DNA of 64,000 nt from contig CAZZZL010000013.1 in the NCBI GenBank assembly GCA_964658655.1, positions 21,590-85,589 on the forward strand, in the 5' to 3' direction. The position numbers were made by a program, and so were the translations under genes. The notes under the pieces were generated by a model. That model saw only the letters and a list, made by a program, of their open reading frames with translations, had not been told where the DNA came from and ran no database searches. This document shows, in pieces, positions 27,401 through 34,372 of this stretch (positions are counted from its first letter, which is position 1; every line of letters starts with the position of its first letter). This DNA is from G963692885 sp964658655. Lineage in GTDB: Bacteria; Acidobacteriota; Terriglobia; Terriglobales; Acidobacteriaceae.

Positions 27401-27442
27401 GCGGGCAGCAGAAACAGTGGCAAATTCGGTCTGGGGATCCAT
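24425..27442 (-). CDS. Formate-dehydrogenase-like molybdopterin oxidoreductase, alpha subunit
   Basis: A 1005-residue iron-sulfur molybdoenzyme. Domains in order: [2Fe-2S] ferredoxin (C53, C64, C67, C79); NuoG-like [4Fe-4S] binding segment (H111, C115, C118, C125); two [4Fe-4S] ferredoxin motifs (C164-C174 and C207-C217); the Mo-domain cluster (C283, C286, C290, C317); and bis-MGD domains to the end. This is the architecture of cytoplasmic NAD-linked FdhA/FdsA-type enzymes. The expected Mo ligand is C408 in NCSRYCQSPATQGL. Known formate dehydrogenases have His after this Cys or Sec; here it is Gln409, so formate as substrate is unproven. No diaphorase genes adjoin it. Downstream partner is DUF1641. 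Confidence 0.85.
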   Translation of the reverse strand: MDPQTEFATVSAARHAGKPAVELIVDGRPVVASEGEWLVDAILRENEKFPHVCYLEPLGPIKTCDTCMVEVDGKLVRACGVPVTAGMRVETESVRAKAAQAEAFDVILGNHMLYCTVCDNSNGNCTVHNTAGNLHVEHQKHPFKTKPYEQDHTNPFYRYDPDQCILCGRCVEACQNYQVNETLTINWESEHPRVLWDGGHEIGGSSCVSCGHCVTVCPCNALMEKSMLGHAGYLTHLPAEALSKMIDVVKGVEPEIGYGPIMAVSETEAAMREVMNKKTKTVCTYCGVGCSFDVWTKDRHILKIEPSEGAANNISTCVKGKFGWDYVNSEDRLRTPLIREGNDFREASWNEALAYVANRLGAIKAEHGPDSIGVIASSKCTNEEAYLMQKFARQVIGTNNVDNCSRYCQSPATQGLFRTVGHGGDSGSISDIAQSALVLIIGSNTAESHPVLATRVKQAHKLRGQKLIVADLRKHEMADRADIFFQPKPSSDLIWLSAMSRYMLDHRHADQAFLDQWVNGLDEYRKSLEPFTMEYASKMCEVPIETLERVAEEIAAAPSMCVLWAMGITQHCGGSDSSTAISNLLLITGNYMRPGTGAYPLRGHNNVQGASDFGAMPNMFPGYEKVSDDTPRTKYEQAWGVKIKAEKGLDNHQMIDAIYDGRLKAMYLAGEDMISSDADAHHVGGGFERLDLFVVQDIFFTETCRYADVVFPAVPSLEREGTFTNTERRIQRLYQALPTYADAKSDWEIIQLLANRLGAEWDYKHPADIMHEAAGLAPLFAGVTYDRLAGYSTLQWPVKVDGTDTKTLYLDEGGFNFPDKKAKLYPLEWIPDSEVINAEYDIHLNNGRVLEHFQTGNQTMRVPGIYSINPERYLEMSPELAEERKIVSGQWVEVNSRVGSIKVKVLVTSRVTGKEVYLPLTSQSGPVNVLVGDAVDRTTNTPAYKETSVNIRVLPEKGPNPLKPTNFRYSGKRTPQNGVEVERKWKRADYRLPGTSELVQIETGK

Positions 27443-27520
27443 AAGTTAATACCCATACGATGCTAGTTCCTGGTGCGCCGTCAAGACAGGCTTGCGAACA
27501 GGTCATTCACAACTAAAAAA

Positions 27521-28774
27521 TCAGTCCGTGAGAATGCCCATCTCAAAAGGCAGCGATAACAGGCAGTCCATTGTGCCGATCTTTTCCAGTGCGCGGGTCA
27601 ACTGCGAATTGTGGCACGGCTCGACGGTCATGACAAAAACTGTGTGGTCCGGCGAGTAATCCGGCTTCTGCAGGATGGCCCGGATGTTGATATCTTCGGC
27701 GGCCAGGTCCCCCGCTATTTCCGCGACGATGCCCGGTCGGTCGCGCACTACAAACCGGATGTAGTGCGGCAGACGGAACTCGCCCCCAGCCTGCACAGGT
27801 TTGGCCCCAAGCGCAACAGAGCAACCACCCTGCGCAATGGTTAGAATGTCGGACACCACAGCAACTGCAGTTGGATCGCCGCCTGCACCGTGCCCGGAGA
27901 AAATTGTCTGGCCACCGAAAGCCCCTCCGGAGATGACCATGTTCTCCGTGCCCGTCGACCACGCCAGCGGCGACGAGTTCTTCACCAGCATGGGGCCGAC
28001 CGAAGCCAGCAGGGCTCCGTCGCGCAACTCCGCGCGAGCAATCTGCCGGATGGTGCATTGCAATTCCTGTGCATACACGAAGTCAGCCGCAGCCACACTG
28101 CGGATAGTCCGGCAGCTGATCTCGTTGGGAGCAATGTCCGCCCGCAATCCTATTCGCGCCAGGATCACCAGCTTTGCCCGCGCGTCAAAGCCATCGACAT
28201 CTTCTGTCGGATCGCGTTCGGCATAGCCCAGGCTCTGCGCCTCAGCCAGCACCGCTTGAAACTCGGCGCCCGCCTCCATCTTGCTCAGGATAAAGTTGCA
28301 TGTACCGTTCAGAATGCCTTCCAGCTTCAGCATCCGGTCGCCCGAAAGCCCCTGCTGCAAAGCGGGAATGACAGGAATTCCGCCGGCAACCGCCGCTCCG
28401 TATAGCAGGCTGCAGCCGTGCTGCTGGGCAATCCTCTGCAACTCGATGCCGCGATAGGCGATCAGCTTTTTGTTCGCGGTGACGACGCTTTTGCCAGCCG
28501 TCAGCGCCTGTCGGACCCACTCTCCTGCCGGATCTAGGCCACCCGCCAGTTCAACAATCACATCTACCGGCGACGCCAGAACCTCCGCAAGATCTTCCGT
28601 CCATTGAACGCTGGAAGGAATCCAGTCAGCCTTCTTGCGGCTCACGTTGCGGTTAAAAATGTGCGTCAGCTCTAGGTTTTCCAGGTGGGGGTCGGTGAGT
28701 ATCCTGGCGACCGAGCTTCCGACCGTACCGAACCCGAGCAGAGCAACTTGTGTCTTTCGAGCAGCGTCTCCCAA
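27521..28774 (-). CDS. hom: Homoserine dehydrogenase
   Basis: Reduces aspartate semialdehyde to homoserine with NAD(P)H, on the route to threonine, methionine and isoleucine. The 417-residue protein has the Rossmann motif ALLGFGTVGSSVARIL, the KSVVTANKKLIAYRG segment, catalytic-region GILNGTCNFILSKM, and FDARAKLVILARI with its catalytic lysine. It ends in an ACT domain (IRFVVRDRPGIVAEIAGDLA), normally used for feedback by threonine. The frame begins at TTG with GGGAG about 12 bases upstream; no better in-frame start is seen. It lies in the minus-strand run after the osmotic-stress genes, but its role is unrelated, so it may have its own promoter. Confidence 0.93.
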   Translation of the reverse strand: MGDAARKTQVALLGFGTVGSSVARILTDPHLENLELTHIFNRNVSRKKADWIPSSVQWTEDLAEVLASPVDVIVELAGGLDPAGEWVRQALTAGKSVVTANKKLIAYRGIELQRIAQQHGCSLLYGAAVAGGIPVIPALQQGLSGDRMLKLEGILNGTCNFILSKMEAGAEFQAVLAEAQSLGYAERDPTEDVDGFDARAKLVILARIGLRADIAPNEISCRTIRSVAAADFVYAQELQCTIRQIARAELRDGALLASVGPMLVKNSSPLAWSTGTENMVISGGAFGGQTIFSGHGAGGDPTAVAVVSDILTIAQGGCSVALGAKPVQAGGEFRLPHYIRFVVRDRPGIVAEIAGDLAAEDINIRAILQKPDYSPDHTVFVMTVEPCHNSQLTRALEKIGTMDCLLSLPFEMGILTD

Positions 28775-28856
28775 AGCAGTCCATCTCCCACGGCATCATG
28801 TAGATTCTCGCGCCGTTTCTGTCTGCCTAGTGTACGACGGCCGCCGCGAGCGTCGC

Positions 28857-29570
28857 CTAAAAGTGCCGCAGCCGTTCTTCCGGCATCGCCTCGACGTTGA
28901 CTGGACCAGGACGGACGGTTTCCTTCTCAAGCGACCGGCTGACCATGTCGCGCGAACCCAGCCCGATGGACAGGGCCAGCGCCAGCACGATGCCTCCGAA
29001 CAAGATGCCGAACGCCAGGTCTACAATCTCTTCGCCAATGTGCAAATGGTCGAGCACCATGGCCGCACTCAAAACCAGTACAAGCCACTTCACTCCCAGG
29101 CTGAGCAGCCGCGCATACTGCAGGTTCATATTGACTGCGCCAATCAGGACGCTGCGCGAAAGAAACCGCGCAATAATCGTGCCGATAAACAGGATCACAA
29201 CGGCACCCACAAGCCGTGGAAGATAGCCGAGCAGTCCCAGCGCAATCAGTGAATTTGATGAAGCGCTGAAAGCCTCGAACCCGACCGCGAAACCCAGCAC
29301 GATGAATGCCCATAGGACAATTCTCGCGACCAGCGAAGTCGGCGTCTGCGTGGGCGACCACTCGGCAAGCTGGCTCGACCCTCGACCCAGCCGCTCGTCA
29401 AAATGAAGCGAAACCAGCACCTTCCGCGAAGCCCATGCCAGGCCCCAGCCGATCAGCGTGAACAGCAGCACGGCAACCAGCAAAGCCACCAATCCCGGCA
29501 GAATCGTCGCTATGCGCTCAAGCACGCGCTCCATCGATGATTGAAGCGAAATAACGATCTGATTGCCCAT
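28857..29570 (-). CDS. TM_helix (CmpX-type) channel-like membrane protein
   Basis: A 237-residue membrane protein with about five helices. It carries the repeated TM_helix pattern of CmpX-like proteins: ILPGLVALLVAVLLFTLIGW, then YLPRLVGAVVILFIGTIIAR, and FGILFGGIVLALALSIGLGS, which resembles the MscS pore-lining helix in its Gly/Ala spacing. The MscS beta domain is missing, as usual for this family. Such proteins are thought to be small-conductance or stress-related channels. The ATG has GGAGGA seven bases upstream. Its position 68 bases after the glycosyltransferase and downstream of treS and glgE fits a role in osmotic balance. Confidence 0.78.
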   Translation of the reverse strand: MGNQIVISLQSSMERVLERIATILPGLVALLVAVLLFTLIGWGLAWASRKVLVSLHFDERLGRGSSQLAEWSPTQTPTSLVARIVLWAFIVLGFAVGFEAFSASSNSLIALGLLGYLPRLVGAVVILFIGTIIARFLSRSVLIGAVNMNLQYARLLSLGVKWLVLVLSAAMVLDHLHIGEEIVDLAFGILFGGIVLALALSIGLGSRDMVSRSLEKETVRPGPVNVEAMPEERLRHF

Positions 29571-29638
29571 AACTTTTCCTCCACAAATCCTGCAGTACGC
29601 CGTCTGTTAAAAATCTGTTTCGCGAAGTCTCTGTAACG

Positions 29639-30886
29639 CTACGGGTTGAACCGGTCCGGCCACCGCCAGCGCGAAAGCAGGTACGTCTTACCCGCCTCAA
29701 AGGCCTGCGCTAGTTTGTCCACCCGCACCTCAGCGGCCGCATCGGACATCGCGGCAACTTCCTTGGCATACGACGCCACCCACGCCAGGTAAATAGGAGC
29801 AAATGCGCCCATCAGGTGGCTCCGACCCAGTGTCTTCAGGCGATGCGCCAGGGCAAAATCGTAGATGATGCGGACCCATAATTCGTCCGGCAGCTTGAAC
29901 TGCTCCGGTGTGGCCCTCGTCATGCGCTTCAGTTCTAGCTGGGTCACCGGCGGCAGCACCAGCGACCACAGATCCTGCAAATTATTTGAGGCAAGCAAAA
30001 AGCTCTCCACCATCGGTTTCGTATCGATAGGAGCAGCTCCCTGCCCATCTCCATCGTGGGCCGGGAACGGCTGACCCAGGGTCGGGATCGCCTGCGAGCC
30101 GCGGGTCCTCTGCCACACCGATGCGTTGGCCTCTATGTCCGAGAACAGCGGCCCCAGCACTTGCGTCAACACAGCGGCCAGGTCGACCCCCGCGGCAGTC
30201 CCTTCATGGCGCACGTTCACGTGAACCTGGCTGACTCTCTTCTCACGGATGGCAGCCTCCGTCGCCGGCCAGAACAGACTGTCGCCAGCCGTCTGCATCC
30301 GTCGTCCGGGGTGTTCGAAAATAGGGAGAAGACTTGCCGCCACTGCAAAATCCTGGGCCAGCGGATACCGCACCCGCTTGCCATAAAGCGCCCGCGTCAG
30401 CGGTGCCAGGATGCCGGAATTCAGCAGGCCCTCAAAACGGCTTTGTGCATAAATCGGCATCACCAGTTCGGCACTGCCGCCAAGCACAGGCGCCGCCAGG
30501 CTTTCCACCGCACCGTGCTCCAACGCTTCGAGATCAGAGTTCACGACAACACACGCCTTCGCGCCTGTCTTCTTGGCCAGTGCAAAGAGATTGTCGTACG
30601 TCGCGCCCGACGTAAGCCAATAGGCGCCACTACCAGAAGCCGCCGCGACCTTGTAGGTCATCAGGCTGCCCTCCGCTCCTTCATCGTCAACCGGCTCCTG
30701 CATACCGGGATAGGCAATGACCATGCGCAACCCGCTGCTGCTGGCCGCCGAAACACTCATCGCATGCGCTGCCGCATCGCGCAGACGCTCGACCTCGACT
30801 GCACCCGTTACGCCGACGAGCACATCAATTCCGGCCGCCATCGTCCCCCCCTGCACAACATCCTCAACCGCGTCTGCTTTGGCCAT
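29639..30886 (-). CDS. GT-A glycosyltransferase, possibly glycosylglycerate synthase type
   Basis: A 415-residue protein with a GT-A-like core. The N-terminal part gives IDVLVGVTGAVEVERLRDAA and GLRMVIAYPG. The segment CVVVNSDLEALEHGAVESL would supply the acidic metal motif, and ALYGKRVRYPLAQDFAVAAS matches the Y/R-x-PLAxEF region of GpgS and mannosylglycerate/glucosylglycerate synthases (GT81/GT78). The C-terminal half is helical. These enzymes make glucosyl- or mannosylglycerate compatible solutes. It follows treS-maltokinase by 77 bases on the same strand, which supports a role in solute or alpha-glucan metabolism. Exact donor and acceptor are not clear; a diverged or inactive member is possible. 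AGGAA lies six bases before the ATG. Confidence 0.6.
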   Translation of the reverse strand: MAKADAVEDVVQGGTMAAGIDVLVGVTGAVEVERLRDAAAHAMSVSAASSSGLRMVIAYPGMQEPVDDEGAEGSLMTYKVAAASGSGAYWLTSGATYDNLFALAKKTGAKACVVVNSDLEALEHGAVESLAAPVLGGSAELVMPIYAQSRFEGLLNSGILAPLTRALYGKRVRYPLAQDFAVAASLLPIFEHPGRRMQTAGDSLFWPATEAAIREKRVSQVHVNVRHEGTAAGVDLAAVLTQVLGPLFSDIEANASVWQRTRGSQAIPTLGQPFPAHDGDGQGAAPIDTKPMVESFLLASNNLQDLWSLVLPPVTQLELKRMTRATPEQFKLPDELWVRIIYDFALAHRLKTLGRSHLMGAFAPIYLAWVASYAKEVAAMSDAAAEVRVDKLAQAFEAGKTYLLSRWRWPDRFNP

Positions 30887-30962
30887 TGTTGTTCCTGAGA
30901 TGCCCTTCCCGCTCCCTAGACTTGCGTTGCCGACTCTGATTTCGCAACCGGACCGCTACCAC

Positions 30963-33900
30963 CTACATCGGTAATGCAAGAATGCCCGTAAGCGGGATGC
31001 GCACCCACGCCGGCCTATTGTTCAACTCATACACCAGCTCATAGAGAGCCTTGTCCAGTACGTACGCTTCAAGCAATTGCTGGAACGGACCAGCTTCCGG
31101 CGGCACGATCGCAACGCCCGCAACAGCTTGCCGATACGCACGTAGAAACTCGGCCGACACCGACTGCTCCCACAATCTTGCCCACGGTTCCAGCCGATCA
31201 AAATCGTTCGGACGCCGCGTCGTGTACTTCATCAAGCCTGAGAACGCACAATAACTGAACGACCGCAGCATCCCGGCCACATCCTTCAGTGGCGATTGCT
31301 TGGCCCGTCGCTCCGCCAGCGTCCGTGCCGGCTCACCCTCGAAGTCCAGCAGCACGAAATCATTCTTTGCCCGCAGCACTTGCCCAAGATGGTAATCGCC
31401 ATGGATACGTGTTCGCAGTGCGTGAATCTCGGCCGCTTCGATCTGTGAAAAACGTTCCAGCGCCAGCCGCTTCCTGCTCAACACCAGGCTGGCCAACTCC
31501 ACGACATTATCCGGCAGCTTCACCAGGTTAGCTTTCAGTGCGTCGAACGCAGCCGTAGCGTGCTGCAACAAGTCAGCCTTCAGGTCGGCAAGGTCGTGCT
31601 CACGCAAAGGCTCGGGAGCGAATGCAGGATCCGCAGTTGGCCGCGCCAGTGCCAGGTGCAATTCGCCGGTCCGCTTGCCGAGCAGGGCCGCCGCCTCCAG
31701 GTATCCGCCAACATACTCGCGTGCGAATGCCGACGTCGGCTGCTCGCTCAGCGCGACAAAATCAGCCGTCTGCGCAGGCATCTGCTCCGGTGGCAGGACG
31801 CGACCGCCGTTCTCTTCAAAGTAGCGATCGATCTCTTCGAGCGACCACTCCCATCCATCACCTTCATTCGCTACCAGACCCTGCAGCATGGCGAGTGTCG
31901 AGGGCTCCTGGTTATCGCCGGTCGGTACGTATTGAATGGAGCCGCCAAACGGAGCGATATGCTCAAAATGGGAAAACTCGGTCAGGTAATTGCCGATCTC
32001 CGTATCGGGATTCGGGCCGGCCTGCTGTCGCCGAAATAGCTTCATGATCAGCTTGCTGCCGAAGATTACGTTGGTATTACTCTGCTCTGCCGAACTGCGC
32101 TTGGGCTGCAGCGATCCCTTCAGACCACCCTCCAGATCGACGAGCCGCGAACTCGCATTTCCGCGAATTACACCATTCGCCGTCTTGATCTCTGAACCGT
32201 CCTCGATCATCGCCAGCAGCGATCGGCTTGTCTCATCGTTGTACATGGCATCGTGCAGCAAACCTTTCTCAGCCGAGGTCATAATGTTGCTGAGAACCGC
32301 CTGCGGAAAGGCTTCGCAAATAGCATCGCTCGCAGAGCCCAGCGTCATGCAGAGTGGCACCAGGTACTGGTCGGGATCGCCGCCGGCATACTCGACCGCG
32401 ACGATGGCCAGAGACACCGTGCCGTCTGCGAAGGGTGCCCAATCCAGCAGCGTCGTCTTGCGGATGCCGCGTGACTTGCCGCCAAACCAGCGCTGCTTTA
32501 CCAGGAACTCCGGCAACAACCTGTTCTCGAGGTCCTGCCGTCCTTCGCCGAGAAACACAGCCTTCCAGTCCAACGCACTCGCCACCTGAAGTGAACGATC
32601 CGCCGGTCGTTCTACAGGTTCCTCCACTGCCTGTATGGATTGCAGCTCAAGCCAATAGAAGCCATACGGGGCCAGCGTTAACGGATAAAGATCCTTTGTA
32701 ATCTTCGGGAACTCGACATAGCCCAGCATCTCGATCGGCTGCAATCCCTCAAGGCCTTCGAGGTCCAGCTGCACCGGCTGCGCGAAACGTGACAAGTTTG
32801 CAACACACAGCACTTTCTCGTCGCCGAGCTCGCGAACATACGCGAGAATCTTTCGATTTTCGGAGTTCAAGAACCGCAGCGTGCCGCGGCCAAAGACCTG
32901 GAAGAGTTTGCGCAGCGCGATCATGTTGCGCATCCAGCTCAGCAGCGAAGAAGGGTCGCTCTGCTGTGCCTCGACATTGATCGCTTCATAGCCCCACACC
33001 GGGTCCATGATGACGGGTGAATACAGTTTCGCAGGCACCGCACGCGAGAAGCCCGCATTGCGGTCCCCGGTCCATTGCATCGGTGTACGTACACCGTTGC
33101 GGTCGCCCAGATAGATGTTGTCGCCCATCCCGAGCTCGTCGCCGTAATACAAAATCGGCGTCCCTGGGAATGAAAACAGCAGGCTGTTCAGCAGCTCTAT
33201 ACGCCGTCGATTGTTGTCGACCAGCGGCGCCAGTCTGCGACGGATGCCGATGTTGATCCGCATGCGTGGATCGGCGCTGTACGCCAGGTACATATAATCG
33301 CGCTCATCATCCGAGACCATCTCGAGCGTCAGCTCATCGTGGTTACGCAGAAAAATTCCCCACTGGCAGTTCTCAGGGATGTCCGGCGTCTGCGCCATGA
33401 TGTCCGTAATCGGCAGGCGGTCTTCCTGGCGGAGTGCCATGTACATGCGCGGCATCAGCGGAAAATGGAAGGCCATGTGGCACTCATCGCCATCGCCGAA
33501 GTAAGGACGCACATCTGCCGGCCACTGGTTGGCCTCGGCGAGAATCACGCGACCTTCGTACCCTTCATCGATCGCCGCGCGAATCTGCTTGATCGCCGCG
33601 TGCGTCTCCGGAAGATTTTCGCAGTTGGTGCCATCGCGTTCGACAAGGTATGGAATGGCATCCATGCGCAGACCATCGACGCCCATATCCAGCCAGTGCC
33701 GCATGATGTCGATGACCGCTTCGACGACCACGGGGTTATCGAAATTTAAATCCGGCTGATGTGAAAAGAAGCGATGCCAGTAGTACTGCTGCGCCTCGGC
33801 ATCCCACGTCCAGTTGGATTTCTCTGTATCGGTAAAGATGATGCGGGCGCCTTGGTACTTCGCGTCTGTATCGCTCCAGACGTAGTAGTCACGCTCGGGC

Positions 33901-34265
33901 GAACCCTTCGGCGCGCGCCTGGCTTTTTGAAACCACGGGTGTTGATCCGACGTGTGGTTAATGACCAGCTCGACCATCACCTGCATGTCGCGCTCATGCG
34001 CCGCGGCCAGAAACTCCTTGAAATCCGCCAGCGTTCCATAGCTTGGATTCACATCCAGGTAGTCCGAGATATCGTAGCCATCGTCCCGCAGCGGCGACGG
34101 GAAGAAAGGCAACAGCCATAGGCACGTCACCCCGAGGTCCTGCAGATAATCGAGCTTCTGGATCAGTCCGCGAAAATCTCCGATGCCGTCATTGTTGCCG
34201 TCCATGAAGGCACGTACATGCAGTTCGTAAATCACCGCATCTTTAAACCACAGTGGATCAGCCAT
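30963..34265 (-). CDS. treS: Trehalose synthase fused to maltokinase
   Basis: An 1100-residue bifunctional enzyme. Residues 1-550 are a GH13 trehalose synthase that interconverts trehalose and maltose: MADPLWFKDAVIYELHVRAF, nucleophile D202 in GLRMDAIPYL, acid/base E244 in ILAEANQW, and D310 in LRNHDELTLEM. From about 580 on (LLPEFLVKQRWFGGKSRGIR) it is a maltokinase with the kinase-like HGDYHLGQVL and VLLDFEGEPA motifs, which makes maltose 1-phosphate for GlgE. I chose ATG 34265, with AGGA four bases upstream and a family-like start. A TTG at 34376 overlapping the glgE stop would add 37 residues and is possible. glgE lies immediately upstream, so the GlgE route is nearly complete here. Confidence 0.93.
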   Translation of the reverse strand: MADPLWFKDAVIYELHVRAFMDGNNDGIGDFRGLIQKLDYLQDLGVTCLWLLPFFPSPLRDDGYDISDYLDVNPSYGTLADFKEFLAAAHERDMQVMVELVINHTSDQHPWFQKARRAPKGSPERDYYVWSDTDAKYQGARIIFTDTEKSNWTWDAEAQQYYWHRFFSHQPDLNFDNPVVVEAVIDIMRHWLDMGVDGLRMDAIPYLVERDGTNCENLPETHAAIKQIRAAIDEGYEGRVILAEANQWPADVRPYFGDGDECHMAFHFPLMPRMYMALRQEDRLPITDIMAQTPDIPENCQWGIFLRNHDELTLEMVSDDERDYMYLAYSADPRMRINIGIRRRLAPLVDNNRRRIELLNSLLFSFPGTPILYYGDELGMGDNIYLGDRNGVRTPMQWTGDRNAGFSRAVPAKLYSPVIMDPVWGYEAINVEAQQSDPSSLLSWMRNMIALRKLFQVFGRGTLRFLNSENRKILAYVRELGDEKVLCVANLSRFAQPVQLDLEGLEGLQPIEMLGYVEFPKITKDLYPLTLAPYGFYWLELQSIQAVEEPVERPADRSLQVASALDWKAVFLGEGRQDLENRLLPEFLVKQRWFGGKSRGIRKTTLLDWAPFADGTVSLAIVAVEYAGGDPDQYLVPLCMTLGSASDAICEAFPQAVLSNIMTSAEKGLLHDAMYNDETSRSLLAMIEDGSEIKTANGVIRGNASSRLVDLEGGLKGSLQPKRSSAEQSNTNVIFGSKLIMKLFRRQQAGPNPDTEIGNYLTEFSHFEHIAPFGGSIQYVPTGDNQEPSTLAMLQGLVANEGDGWEWSLEEIDRYFEENGGRVLPPEQMPAQTADFVALSEQPTSAFAREYVGGYLEAAALLGKRTGELHLALARPTADPAFAPEPLREHDLADLKADLLQHATAAFDALKANLVKLPDNVVELASLVLSRKRLALERFSQIEAAEIHALRTRIHGDYHLGQVLRAKNDFVLLDFEGEPARTLAERRAKQSPLKDVAGMLRSFSYCAFSGLMKYTTRRPNDFDRLEPWARLWEQSVSAEFLRAYRQAVAGVAIVPPEAGPFQQLLEAYVLDKALYELVYELNNRPAWVRIPLTGILALPM

Positions 34266-34372
34266 ACTTCCTGGCTGCTTGGCGCGGGATTGTTGTGCAT
34301 TCTTTGCTATCTGTGCCAATTCATTCGCCTTTTGAGGAGCCTTTGTGGTCGTTACCGAGTCTGCCGTGGGCT

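Noticed and set aside
24425..27442. Selenocysteine in the formate-dehydrogenase-like enzyme
   Set aside because: The active-site position is encoded by a normal Cys codon and no in-frame TGA is present.
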